Shown here: in pieces, positions 45,583-54,581 of the stretch | Position numbering within the stretch: the first letter of the stretch is position 1 | Layout: every line of letters begins with the position of its first letter | NCBI RefSeq assembly: GCF_900112195.1 | Contig: NZ_FOKR01000004.1 | Coordinates: 26,415-90,414, forward strand | DNA: 64,000 nucleotides | Direction of reading: 5' to 3' | From: Butyrivibrio sp. YAB3001 | Lineage (GTDB): Bacteria > Bacillota > Clostridia > Lachnospirales > Lachnospiraceae | Notes under the pieces: generated by a model | What the model was told of the DNA's origin: nothing | Database searches by the model: none | What the model saw: the letters and a program-made list of their open reading frames with translations, nothing else | Program-made: the position numbers and the translations under genes

Positions 45583-46761
45583 TTATCTCAAAACCTGCTC
45601 AATCATTTTGTTTAATCTGTCTGTATATTTAAAATCTTTTTTTACTCTGTTAAGGCCTGCCTGAGCTATTTTTATACGCTCATCTTCATGAGATAAATAA
45701 TACCCTGCAAGATCAATTGCCTCTTCAATGCTTCGAAAAAGAACCACTTCTTCTCTATCTTTAAAATACTCTTCTAATTCCGGTTGAACACTGGATAACA
45801 GAAAACCTCCGCATCCCAGAATATCCAAAGCGCGCAGAGGAATAGCACTTCTTGCAGCCCTCATGCTCCCACTTAATGAAATCTTTGCCGATTTAAACAG
45901 TATAGGCATTTCTGTATCATAATTCACAGGACCATGTATCTTTACATCTTTTAAAAACGCCTTATCATTATCGTCTATATCATATGTGTAAAGATGTGTC
46001 TGAAATCTTCGTCCCATCATTTCCAATAGTCCCATCCTGTCAAGATAAGTGACATATTCGGACATTGCATAGGCAAGCTGCTGTTTGCTTATTATCAGAT
46101 CATAACCTATTGCTGCATGTTCCCGATTAATTTCATCAATTATTGGGTCAGTTATCATATCTTCAATGATATATTTTCCAAATATCTTATACTGTGTATC
46201 AGCAAGTTTATCCAGATATTGAAGCATTCCCTCAGACAATCCATGCCTTATCATAGGAAGTTTTGATTTATACATTTTGCCCATGAACGCTATATCATGA
46301 CAGTACTTTTGCGAAGCCTTAAACCTTTCATATTTCTTAGTATTCACCCCAAGTGGCATATACCAGAATCTGTTATATCCCATCTGCCTATATTTTTCCA
46401 TTTCCATTCTGTCAAACAAAAAAATATAGTTTGTTTCGTATCTCATCTGCTCACAGGGAACTACATTCATAGGTGTATCATAAGTCCAGGCAATATATGG
46501 AACAGCGCATTCATTACACGCTGTCGCAACTATAGGAAAAAAGTTCGTGGATATTACAACGTCGCAGCGCATATCCTCAATTTTCTTTTTTAAACTCTTC
46601 GCGAAATCTTCATCCTCATATATTCCTGCATCTTTAAAAACATGTTTAATCTCTTCAATATGGTCATCTCCATACATGCTTTTTAGCGCTACAACAATAT
46701 CTTCGTTTATATAAGAATATGGATTTACCACAAGGATTCTGATATCTGTTTTTGTGATCAT
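45583..46761 (-). CDS. CgeB-like glycosyltransferase (DUF3880)
   Basis: A 392-residue DUF3880/CgeB-like transferase. IRILVVNPYSYINEDIVVAL, DVVISTNFFPIVATACNE, YIAWTYDTPMNV, YIFLFDRMEMEKY and the C-terminal ISLSGSMRAARSAIPLRALD-LGCGGFLLSSVQPEL match the group, though the C-terminal block has an unusual R-A-A-R-S insertion where others have L-R-S-I-Q. GGGAA precedes the ATG; the next gene begins one base after its stop. Confidence 0.8.
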   Translation of the reverse strand: MITKTDIRILVVNPYSYINEDIVVALKSMYGDDHIEEIKHVFKDAGIYEDEDFAKSLKKKIEDMRCDVVISTNFFPIVATACNECAVPYIAWTYDTPMNVVPCEQMRYETNYIFLFDRMEMEKYRQMGYNRFWYMPLGVNTKKYERFKASQKYCHDIAFMGKMYKSKLPMIRHGLSEGMLQYLDKLADTQYKIFGKYIIEDMITDPIIDEINREHAAIGYDLIISKQQLAYAMSEYVTYLDRMGLLEMMGRRFQTHLYTYDIDDNDKAFLKDVKIHGPVNYDTEMPILFKSAKISLSGSMRAARSAIPLRALDILGCGGFLLSSVQPELEEYFKDREEVVLFRSIEEAIDLAGYYLSHEDERIKIAQAGLNRVKKDFKYTDRLNKMIEQVLR

Positions 46762-46772
46762 ATTTTTCCCAT

Positions 46773-48191
46773 CTACTTTTCAGAATAATAAATATCCATC
46801 CACGCACTTGTTGTCAGACTTCCCATTGACACTAAGCTACTCTCATAATAAAAGCGATTTTCGTATTTAAACCAATAGAACAATAATCGCTCAGAATCTA
46901 CAATTACTGCGCATTCTTTCAAGAATGTGAGGTAATGTTCCAAAATGTCTTCTGCTTCATCAATTTTTCGTTTTAATATTACCCTTTCATAAAAAGACAA
47001 TGCTATATACGTCTCCGGATCCAGATACTTCATCAGTTTGTTACATTGAAGTTTTCGTTCATCAGGAGACATTTCATATACAGCATATATATTATCGTAA
47101 TGTGAACTATCTCTTAAAACCGCTGCGCGAGTATTACGATAGTCTGGATTGCTCATGCCATTATAAATAAGCTTTTCATCGATTCCTGAAGAAGAATATA
47201 GATTTCTGATATCGCCTACATTCCCAAATGCAAGGAAGTCAGACACTTCAAAAGGACATACTACAGAGGATTGAAATCCTCCAAGAAAAATGATTCTTTC
47301 AGCCATACCATCTGAAGAAACCTTAAATGTCTTCAGCATATTTTTCATATATGTCAAAAAATCAGGCAGAAAAATTCTCTGGTCTGTCCTTGTTTTTAAC
47401 ACATATTTAACATCACTGTTTTCCTGTGCCCACAATGTTCCTTCAAGCGAACTCTTAAGCTGCAGACAAATATTCGATGCACCATGTTCTTCAGGCATTT
47501 CATTTTCCAGAATCACAACTCCTATCGCTTCTGTCTGCCACCTAAAATCATCGCTAACCTCTCCTTCCCATGTTGAGAGGATTATGGTGATACGAGGATA
47601 AATTCTTCTATATCTGTATATTGTTTCAAGGGTGAAATCATTTTCATAAATCACTTGTCCCTGAATTACAATAGCTACATCATCAATCTCAATTTTGGGA
47701 AAAAACTTCCATACGGAATTCTGAAACAGATATTCCGCTATCATATAATCATTATGCCTATCCCAAAATTCCTTCATTTCATAAAAAATTTTCGCAACTT
47801 CTATGTTCTCCGATACAATAACAGGTAAACACGCTATTTCAAATCGGATTGAGAGTGCTATATCACCTTCCAATTTAGACAACTCATTTTTTGCAGTATC
47901 TAATCCTATCTCTTCATTAAGAAGCATATTGATAATAGTCATAGTTTTAAGGATCTGTTCCATTATGGTTCCGTTCGAAGATTCTGCTCTTGCTTGCAAA
48001 GCAGAATCTTCTTTATTGTTTTCTTTTATGACCTGTAATAATTCATTTACCTCTTTTGCCAACACATTGAGTTCACTAAGTAATATGACTGCCAGCTTTT
48101 TAAACGAATTAATTTCTTTTTCGCGTAACAGCTCTATAGTATGGTTTTCAATTTTATTAAAAAAAGATATCAAATCACGTTTATCAATCAT
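46773..48191 (-). CDS. WavE-like glycosyltransferase
   Basis: A 472-residue protein. The C-terminal 300 residues belong to the WavE family (LPS/surface-glycan GT-A proteins): VAIVIQGQVIYENDFTLET, ILSTWEGEVSDDFRW, YVLKTRTDQRIFLPDF (R-T-D as metal/donor residues) and IIFLGGFQSSVVCPF-VSDFLAFG. The N-terminal 170 residues are helical and shared with its two relatives (48231, 60244). Probably cytosolic. ATG with GGAG a little far upstream. Confidence 0.78.
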   Translation of the reverse strand: MIDKRDLISFFNKIENHTIELLREKEINSFKKLAVILLSELNVLAKEVNELLQVIKENNKEDSALQARAESSNGTIMEQILKTMTIINMLLNEEIGLDTAKNELSKLEGDIALSIRFEIACLPVIVSENIEVAKIFYEMKEFWDRHNDYMIAEYLFQNSVWKFFPKIEIDDVAIVIQGQVIYENDFTLETIYRYRRIYPRITIILSTWEGEVSDDFRWQTEAIGVVILENEMPEEHGASNICLQLKSSLEGTLWAQENSDVKYVLKTRTDQRIFLPDFLTYMKNMLKTFKVSSDGMAERIIFLGGFQSSVVCPFEVSDFLAFGNVGDIRNLYSSSGIDEKLIYNGMSNPDYRNTRAAVLRDSSHYDNIYAVYEMSPDERKLQCNKLMKYLDPETYIALSFYERVILKRKIDEAEDILEHYLTFLKECAVIVDSERLLFYWFKYENRFYYESSLVSMGSLTTSAWMDIYYSEK

Positions 48192-48230
48192 TTATATCCA
48201 AGCTCCATAATTATCCAAACTGCTGCATAA

Positions 48231-49667
48231 CTATTGCATATAGTACATATTAAGCCATACACTAAATGTCAGTGCATTATCAAGCATCACACTATTAAAA
48301 CTCATATATTTATCAGCATATTTTTTCCAATAAAACAACAATTGATCTTTATCAACAATAACTGCGCACTTCCTCAAAAATTCCCAATAATGCTCTAGCA
48401 GATCATCTTCTCTTCCAAGCTTTTTCCCAAGTATACTATTTTCATAATACGTTTTGATAATATAAGATTCAGGGACAAGATGCGCATCCCTCGGTGTCTT
48501 ATTATTTTCAAGCATCTCCTTTAAACTTTTATCCATAGAAACTTGAATATTCTCGTACAAAGAACGCTCAAGTTTTTTTTCATATAACTCCTTATTTTCT
48601 CCTGTATCCCATAAATCAGAATCACCTGATGAGCTGTACAATTTTTCTATATCATTCACAGCTCCAAACGCCATGAAATCTGAGATCACAAACGGATTAA
48701 GTATGCTTGTGTTTCTCCCCCCAAGAAAAACTATCCTTTCTTCCATAGGTGGACTCTTAGATTCAAAAGTCCTTAATAAATTTTTCAGGTGCAATATAAA
48801 TTCCGGTAAAAAGAATCGTTGATCTGTACGTGTTTTTAGTAAGAACCTAACTTTCGGATACTTTTTACTCTCCTCAATGCCATTTCGTGTTCCCGAAAGC
48901 TGTAACTTGATGTTCATAAATCCTTTATCAGATGGCATTTCTCTTTCTACGATAGTTATTCCAATTGCTTCTGCCATCCATCTGAACGAATCACTTATTT
49001 CTCCTTTCCAGGTTGAAAGTATGATTGGTGTATGCGGATAGATATATCTGTAAAAAAATAGAGACTCTAATGTAAAATCGTTTTCATAGTCAACCGGTCC
49101 TTGCATTATTATTGCCACATCCGGACACTCAATTATCGGTAAATACTTTTTCATCGAATACTGATAAAAACTATTGAGAGTATAATAATCCCCTACTGCA
49201 GATGATATTCTATAGAGCCCCCGCATCACATAAGATAACGCCACTCCATCCTGCTCTTTTTCAAATGACTGTATAGAAAAAAGTCTAAATCTAAGTAAAA
49301 GCGCTGTTTTCCCCTGAATCAAACAGACCTTTTTTGCTTTATCATGATATCTATCATCATCTCTGTCATAAGAGCCTAATAAACTCAGCAATTCCATTGA
49401 TTCCATCAATAGATGAATTATTTCCTGCTGAAAAGAACTGATTTCATCTTTGATCTTTGATGCTGTCATGACCACATCAATTGGCCTGCCATCATTTTCA
49501 AAAAAAGAATCTGTATATACCGGAATTGTATTAAGTAGCAGTTTCGCATAAGCATTTATATCCCCTATAAGCTTTGCATACTCAGCTTTTTCAAAGCTAT
49601 GGATAACTCTTTCCGTATTCGCCTCTATCCTGTTAAATAATCTTATCAGCTCATTTTTAATAATCAC
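48231..49667 (-). CDS. WavE-like glycosyltransferase
   Basis: A 478-residue paralog of the preceding gene, 39 bases upstream of it: VAIIMQGPVDYENDFTLESLFF, ILSTWKGEISDSFRW, RFLLKTRTDQRFFLPEF and VFLGGRNTSILNPFVISDFMAFG. The helical N-terminus aligns (MIIKNELIRLFNRIE versus MIDKRDLISFFNKIE), which fixes the start as GTG at 49667, with AAGG 8-9 bases upstream. Tandem duplication is evident. Confidence 0.78.
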   Translation of the reverse strand: MIIKNELIRLFNRIEANTERVIHSFEKAEYAKLIGDINAYAKLLLNTIPVYTDSFFENDGRPIDVVMTASKIKDEISSFQQEIIHLLMESMELLSLLGSYDRDDDRYHDKAKKVCLIQGKTALLLRFRLFSIQSFEKEQDGVALSYVMRGLYRISSAVGDYYTLNSFYQYSMKKYLPIIECPDVAIIMQGPVDYENDFTLESLFFYRYIYPHTPIILSTWKGEISDSFRWMAEAIGITIVEREMPSDKGFMNIKLQLSGTRNGIEESKKYPKVRFLLKTRTDQRFFLPEFILHLKNLLRTFESKSPPMEERIVFLGGRNTSILNPFVISDFMAFGAVNDIEKLYSSSGDSDLWDTGENKELYEKKLERSLYENIQVSMDKSLKEMLENNKTPRDAHLVPESYIIKTYYENSILGKKLGREDDLLEHYWEFLRKCAVIVDKDQLLFYWKKYADKYMSFNSVMLDNALTFSVWLNMYYMQ

Positions 49668-49683
49668 TTCCCAATACCTTCTT

Positions 49684-50847
49684 CTACTCTAAGAGCTTAT
49701 TACATACTGTAACCCCTATATGAGCGGGATTATAATAATCACGAACCATTGCAAATATAGCATTTATATCTGCTTCTCCGCCCTCATCAGCTTCAAAAAT
49801 AGCTTTTATACCATTACATACTGTTGTCATTTTGCCGGCATCTTCATTTAAGAAGCTAATAAGACTATAGGAAACAGAGAGCACTTTATTCTCATAATCT
49901 TTAAACGCATTCTCTATCAGAAAGATTTCAAATAGATCCGCTGTGTAAGCAAATAATTCATATAGTCTCTGTTCTAAGGACAACTTGCAGCTATCGGAAG
50001 TATACGCTACTAATTCTCCCTCAAACTCAGCAATTCTTTTTCTTCTAAGGAGCCTTAAAACATCTTCATTGAGGCATCCATGGGTTGCAAATATTTCAAT
50101 ACTCTTATAATAAAAATCATTATGCATTATGTGCAGATATGGATAGTATTTACCTACTGATGCATTCATCCCAGGCACATCTTTATACGCATTGAATCTA
50201 TAAAGGCATTCCGGATAGTATGCTATGGACTTCATTCTTGGAAGCATCTCAAGATTAAAATAATAGTCCGCCCCAAATATGTCATTTCTAAATCTCAAAT
50301 CTTTGATCACACTTTTCTTATAGACATTTAGCTGATTGTTCAAAAGTCCAATCCTAAGTATAGTCGCCCAATTACTCCTGCACTCAAGATTTCCATTTAA
50401 CACAAATTCATTTGGCATAAATGCTATTACATCTTCTGAATCATCACTTAGTACGCGTTGTTCAGCATCACAGGTAACTGTCTTTACCGCAAACAGAAAT
50501 AAGTCAACACCGTATTCTTTTATGTATTCTGCTGCCTTTTTTAGCGCTCCTTGCATGAACAGATCATCAGAATTTAAAAATGTGACATACTCTCCACTGC
50601 ATCTTGAAATGCCAATATTCAGACTCTCATATATCCATTCATCCTCATGGAAAACTCTTATTCTTTTATCTGTCTCTGCATACTCATCAGCAAGGTCACT
50701 CGTTCCATCATCTGAAAAGCCCTCAACGATCACAAGTTCCCAATCTTCAAAGTTCTGATTCAGAACACTTTCAACCGCCTTAGGAAAAAATCTTTTATTA
50801 TTCTTAACCGGCATAATTACTGAAATCAGTGGCTTATCATTGCTCAT
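49684..50847 (-). CDS. GT2 glycosyltransferase
   Basis: A 387-residue GT2 enzyme with an intact GT-A core: SVIMPVKNNKRFFPKAVESVL, VVEGFSDDGTSDLADEYA (nucleotide-binding Asp), VTFLNSDDLF (DxD region) and IFGADYYFNLEML. The C-terminal 150 residues are a helical extension without a recognised domain. AGGTATTATA before ATG. Confidence 0.84.
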   Translation of the reverse strand: MSNDKPLISVIMPVKNNKRFFPKAVESVLNQNFEDWELVIVEGFSDDGTSDLADEYAETDKRIRVFHEDEWIYESLNIGISRCSGEYVTFLNSDDLFMQGALKKAAEYIKEYGVDLFLFAVKTVTCDAEQRVLSDDSEDVIAFMPNEFVLNGNLECRSNWATILRIGLLNNQLNVYKKSVIKDLRFRNDIFGADYYFNLEMLPRMKSIAYYPECLYRFNAYKDVPGMNASVGKYYPYLHIMHNDFYYKSIEIFATHGCLNEDVLRLLRRKRIAEFEGELVAYTSDSCKLSLEQRLYELFAYTADLFEIFLIENAFKDYENKVLSVSYSLISFLNEDAGKMTTVCNGIKAIFEADEGGEADINAIFAMVRDYYNPAHIGVTVCNKLLE

Positions 50848-50865
50848 TATAATACCTGTTCTTTC

Positions 50866-52608
50866 TCACACTTTGATCAGAAGCTCATATAATTTGTCTA
50901 TTATCTTTACATAATCATGTCTCTCAACATAATTGATATATGACTGCCTGCACATATCTTCCAATAAATCTTTATCTGAAAAGAGCTTTAACATATTTCT
51001 TGCAAAAGCATTGGCATCATTTATCGGAGAACTTAGACCGCACTTTCCATAATTTGTTATCTCCTCATATAGATCAACTTTAGTCGAGATTATCGCACAC
51101 CCCGTACACATTGCCTCTGTAACAGAATTGCTAAACTCTTCGCTCTCCGATGATAATGCATATACACTTGCTTGCAGATACTCCTCATGTAAAAGTCGTT
51201 TATCAACTATCGGACCTACAACTTTGACTGAATCTTCCAAATATGGATTTTCAGCAAAAAAACTATCTAAAAACTCAAAAAATGATTCTTCTATGGGACC
51301 AACTAATCTTAGTTCCCAACCACTATTTTCTTTATAGGCAATTGCAAAAGCCTTAAGCAAAATATCGTGACGTTTAGCCTGCGCCCCCACTCTGCCAACT
51401 GCCAAAACTATTTTTTTCTTTTTCGAGTAATCCGGTTCTTGAATTTTGCCAACTCCGAATGGATAATATCCCATTCTCACTACAGCCGTATCCATTCCCC
51501 ACTTCTTTAAGATAAACTCCTGCATAGTGAGTGTAGTAGTTCCCTTAAGGTCACAATTCCTATAAAACTCACCAACAGCATCATCGTGTATCGGTATATT
51601 ATTGATCCAAAAAGCTGTTGCATCCATTCCAAGATATATGACTCCATCAGGTCTGATACGCTTATATTCTTCCGCAAGCCTCATATTGCCATAGTATGTT
51701 CCAAACAGCATCAAACAATCAATTGTCTTCCCATTTTCATAAAGCCACTTAAGCTTCGAATCAATATCATAAGAATCTAGTTCTATATATGCCGGACCTT
51801 CAACATATTTCTTTAATGGATAATCTCCATTTTTTTCAAGGCCGACAGTATACAGCCTGCATCCTTTTAGTTTATGCAAAAGATATGGTACAACACAGAT
51901 ATCCTTTGTAAGTTCATAGTTAACAAATGCAAAATCATGAGGACAGATTGAAGCTATTGTCTTAATTTCTCTTTTTACTGTATTCTCAGTTATTCGCCTT
52001 TCATAATCTGATGTTAAAGGCTCTGTTGCATCACAGCCACATGTGTAAACAGATACCGAGCCAAAATCATACCTTTCCAGCTTTTCATCCCCAATATCCA
52101 CCTTTGGTCCTACCAGTATTAATCTATAATTGTCTGATAGAGCATTTTTAATATTTTTCAGCTCATAAACTCTATCAGCCAAATTCTGCCATGAGCTTTC
52201 AAAATCAATTAAAATATCATATTTTTCATCTGGAAGGCATTCGATTGAATCAAATAGTTCCATTTGAGAATCAGGATGCATCCTTCGAATCGCTTCAGAA
52301 TAATACGTGGTTATACATTCAGGTATATTTCCAAGACACGCCATCCTTACAGGTTCAGCACTATTCATATGGCGATTAATAAGTAAAATAAGGGAAAAAA
52401 AACATACATTTATCCAATCTTTCTCGCCTGCATAATATTCATTTAAAATATTGTGCATTTCCTTAAACAATGTATCTATAGAATTTGCTGCGCTATGCAT
52501 AGGAATACGAGTAAAATCTTTGATATTATCCAAATAATCAAAAAGCTTTTTTTCTCTCAATTCATCTTCAAAATAATAGCTAAACCCCTTATAAATTATT
52601 CTTCCCAT
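50866..52608 (-). CDS. GT4-like glycosyltransferase with methyltransferase-like N-terminus
   Basis: A 580-residue protein. Residues about 370-580 are a GT4 C-terminal domain: VLAVGRVGAQAKRHDILLKAF, WELRLVGPIEESF and ALSSESEEFSNSVTEAMCTGCAIIST (the E-x7-E donor site), ending in a helix. Residues 1-190 resemble a Rossmann/methyltransferase-like region (MACLGNIPE, YDILIDFESSW, LILVGPKVDIG) without a readable SAM loop. It is paralogous to 54582-56324 along its full length. GAAGGC before ATG. Confidence 0.78.
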   Translation of the reverse strand: MGRIIYKGFSYYFEDELREKKLFDYLDNIKDFTRIPMHSAANSIDTLFKEMHNILNEYYAGEKDWINVCFFSLILLINRHMNSAEPVRMACLGNIPECITTYYSEAIRRMHPDSQMELFDSIECLPDEKYDILIDFESSWQNLADRVYELKNIKNALSDNYRLILVGPKVDIGDEKLERYDFGSVSVYTCGCDATEPLTSDYERRITENTVKREIKTIASICPHDFAFVNYELTKDICVVPYLLHKLKGCRLYTVGLEKNGDYPLKKYVEGPAYIELDSYDIDSKLKWLYENGKTIDCLMLFGTYYGNMRLAEEYKRIRPDGVIYLGMDATAFWINNIPIHDDAVGEFYRNCDLKGTTTLTMQEFILKKWGMDTAVVRMGYYPFGVGKIQEPDYSKKKKIVLAVGRVGAQAKRHDILLKAFAIAYKENSGWELRLVGPIEESFFEFLDSFFAENPYLEDSVKVVGPIVDKRLLHEEYLQASVYALSSESEEFSNSVTEAMCTGCAIISTKVDLYEEITNYGKCGLSSPINDANAFARNMLKLFSDKDLLEDMCRQSYINYVERHDYVKIIDKLYELLIKV

Positions 52609-52611
52609 ACA

Positions 52612-53511
52612 CTAAGCCTTCATAACTTTACTTAAATATACAGTCATATGATCCCCATATTGATTTTCATTTGCCTTATGGCAATTCTCATAAATATGCA
52701 ATAAATCATCTCTAGAAAAGTATTTCGAAACTAATTCTTTATCAATCTGTTTTCGTGATATTCCATGTTGATAAAAAAAGCTATTTATCAAATGACCATC
52801 TATACAATCAAAAGATACATTTCTTATTGTCATTCCTGCTTTTTTCGCCATATATTCCAAACATTTAACAGACGGAACAAAGATATGTCTTGGTGCATCA
52901 AGCGCATACCAATGTGCGCCAAACAAATCAAAAATAAAGTTAGGAAAAACCGGAATATTTATCCAAAGAATTCCTTCCGCCTTAAGAAGCCTATTAGCTT
53001 CCATCATTACTTTAATTGGATCAAGAACATGTTCAAGTGAATCTCCCATTCTGATGACATCAAAAGTGCCATCACCATCCATCTCAGAAATATCGCACTT
53101 TCTAATATGTACCCTGTCACCATAATCTAAATCTTTATCGATAAATGGATCGCAGCCATATAAATTCCCACAGCCCTGCTCTGCCATTTCATAAAGCCAA
53201 TTACCATTCCCACAGCCCATATCTAATGTTTTTGCATTATTATCAACCTCCGATTCGAACTCACACTCTCTTTCAGGCTTAAACTCAAAGCTATAATATG
53301 AATTCTTATAGTAGTCACCTAAATTGTCTGGAACCACTGCAATTTGAATGCAATCACATTCAGGGCATACAAAATATTCAAATTCATCTCTAGTCCCATC
53401 GAGCATTTCTCTGACCAGGTAGGATTCGAACATTCCCTCTGCGCCACAGATTCTGCACCTGTGATGATGTAATCCCAGTTTTCTATCTGTATCGTCTCGA
53501 ATTAATTCCAT
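52612..53511 (-). CDS. SAM methyltransferase with zinc-ribbon N-terminus
   Basis: A 299-residue protein. An N-terminal zinc-binding pair (HRCRICGAEG and FVCPECDCIQ, two C-x2-C) is followed by a class I methyltransferase: LDMGCGNGNWLYEM (SAM motif I), GCDPF, and VIRMGDSLEHVLDP. The layout is typical of sugar C-methyltransferase-like (Methyltransf_23/13) proteins in glycan clusters. Located between the GT4 and GT2 genes with a 3-base gap to the GT4 gene. ATG with GGAG 11 bases upstream. Confidence 0.82.
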   Translation of the reverse strand: MELIRDDTDRKLGLHHHRCRICGAEGMFESYLVREMLDGTRDEFEYFVCPECDCIQIAVVPDNLGDYYKNSYYSFEFKPERECEFESEVDNNAKTLDMGCGNGNWLYEMAEQGCGNLYGCDPFIDKDLDYGDRVHIRKCDISEMDGDGTFDVIRMGDSLEHVLDPIKVMMEANRLLKAEGILWINIPVFPNFIFDLFGAHWYALDAPRHIFVPSVKCLEYMAKKAGMTIRNVSFDCIDGHLINSFFYQHGISRKQIDKELVSKYFSRDDLLHIYENCHKANENQYGDHMTVYLSKVMKA

Positions 53512-53537
53512 GATGATACTTTCTCCACATTAAAAAA

Positions 53538-54542
53538 TTAAAATCTCAAGTCACATTCCTTCATTATCATGATGTCCAAATTGTTAATGCGTCTGACGAC
53601 CTCAATATTGTCCTCATATTTGCCCATAGGAATATGCTTTTTTAACTGAGCCAACTTGCAAAGAAGCTGTTTTTCCTTATATCCAACATTATTAAAGTAT
53701 TTCTTTATATTCTGTGGTGATGCTCCAAATCTTTCTATCTGATCATAAAGACATCTGTTTATTCCATACGAATAAATATTAATAATGGCGTATTCAATCG
53801 CCTCTTTGCACGCATAATAGTTTGGAAGTTCGTGACATACTCTGTAGATTGACTCAATTGCACCATAAATTGAGTCAAAATATGTCTGTAGATCCATGGT
53901 CTTAGTAGCAGATGACGCAATATCACTATAATTGTAAAGGACCTCTTTGACATTGCTGATCCTATCTGCCTTCAAAAACATATAAATAAGAATTTCCGTA
54001 TCTTCTAGACACCTTATATGCTCACGCATCCTTATTTTGGGATCGTTCCACAGATTATTCTTAAAAATTTTCGTTACAAGATATCCACCGGTTGTGATCA
54101 GTCTGTTTCTTTTCTCTGCGTCAAGTTTTCCTGTAAGATCATCGCTTGTATAGACAATGGCTTTATCCATCGCTTCACTATAAAAGCCACAGTCCACGAT
54201 ATCTGCATCATCTTCCCTGGCTTTTTTATATAAAAGTTCATACATACTTGATGCCACATAGTCATCACTATCAACCAGCCCTATATACTCACCGGTAGCC
54301 ATATCAAATCCCAGATTTCTTGCGCCTCCGCTTCCTCTATTTACTCCGCCATCGATTATGACCATTTTTTCCGGATATTTCTTTTCATATCCCTGAATTA
54401 TGTCCCAAGTATCATCGGTTGAAGCATCATTCACCACAATAATCTCTATATCTTCCAATGTCTGATTTACAAGACTTGAAATGCATTTTTCTATCGTCTT
54501 TTGAGCATTATAAGCTGGAACTACCACACTTACTTTTTTCAT
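53538..54542 (-). CDS. GT2 glycosyltransferase
   Basis: A 334-residue GT2 enzyme with intact motifs: SVVVPAYNAQKTIEKCISSLV, VVNDASTDDTW, GSGGARNLGFDMATGEYIG and LVDSDDYV. The rest is helical, as in many capsule and exopolysaccharide transferases of this type (EpsJ/WcaA-like). It lies between two copies of the GT4 fusion, with a methyltransferase after it. The Shine-Dalgarno GGAG is 12 bases from ATG. Confidence 0.86.
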   Translation of the reverse strand: MKKVSVVVPAYNAQKTIEKCISSLVNQTLEDIEIIVVNDASTDDTWDIIQGYEKKYPEKMVIIDGGVNRGSGGARNLGFDMATGEYIGLVDSDDYVASSMYELLYKKAREDDADIVDCGFYSEAMDKAIVYTSDDLTGKLDAEKRNRLITTGGYLVTKIFKNNLWNDPKIRMREHIRCLEDTEILIYMFLKADRISNVKEVLYNYSDIASSATKTMDLQTYFDSIYGAIESIYRVCHELPNYYACKEAIEYAIINIYSYGINRCLYDQIERFGASPQNIKKYFNNVGYKEKQLLCKLAQLKKHIPMGKYEDNIEVVRRINNLDIMIMKECDLRF

Positions 54543-54581
54543 ATGCTTTTTTAACTCCGAATCCTATGCTACTATCCAATA

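Noticed and set aside
47803..48210. 135-codon open frame on the plus strand
   Set aside because: It is antisense to the helical N-terminus of the WavE-like gene, has no ribosome binding site and its composition mirrors that gene.
50336..50758. 140-codon open frame on the plus strand
   Set aside because: Antisense to the GT2 gene at 49684-50847, serine-rich shadow composition, no ribosome binding site.
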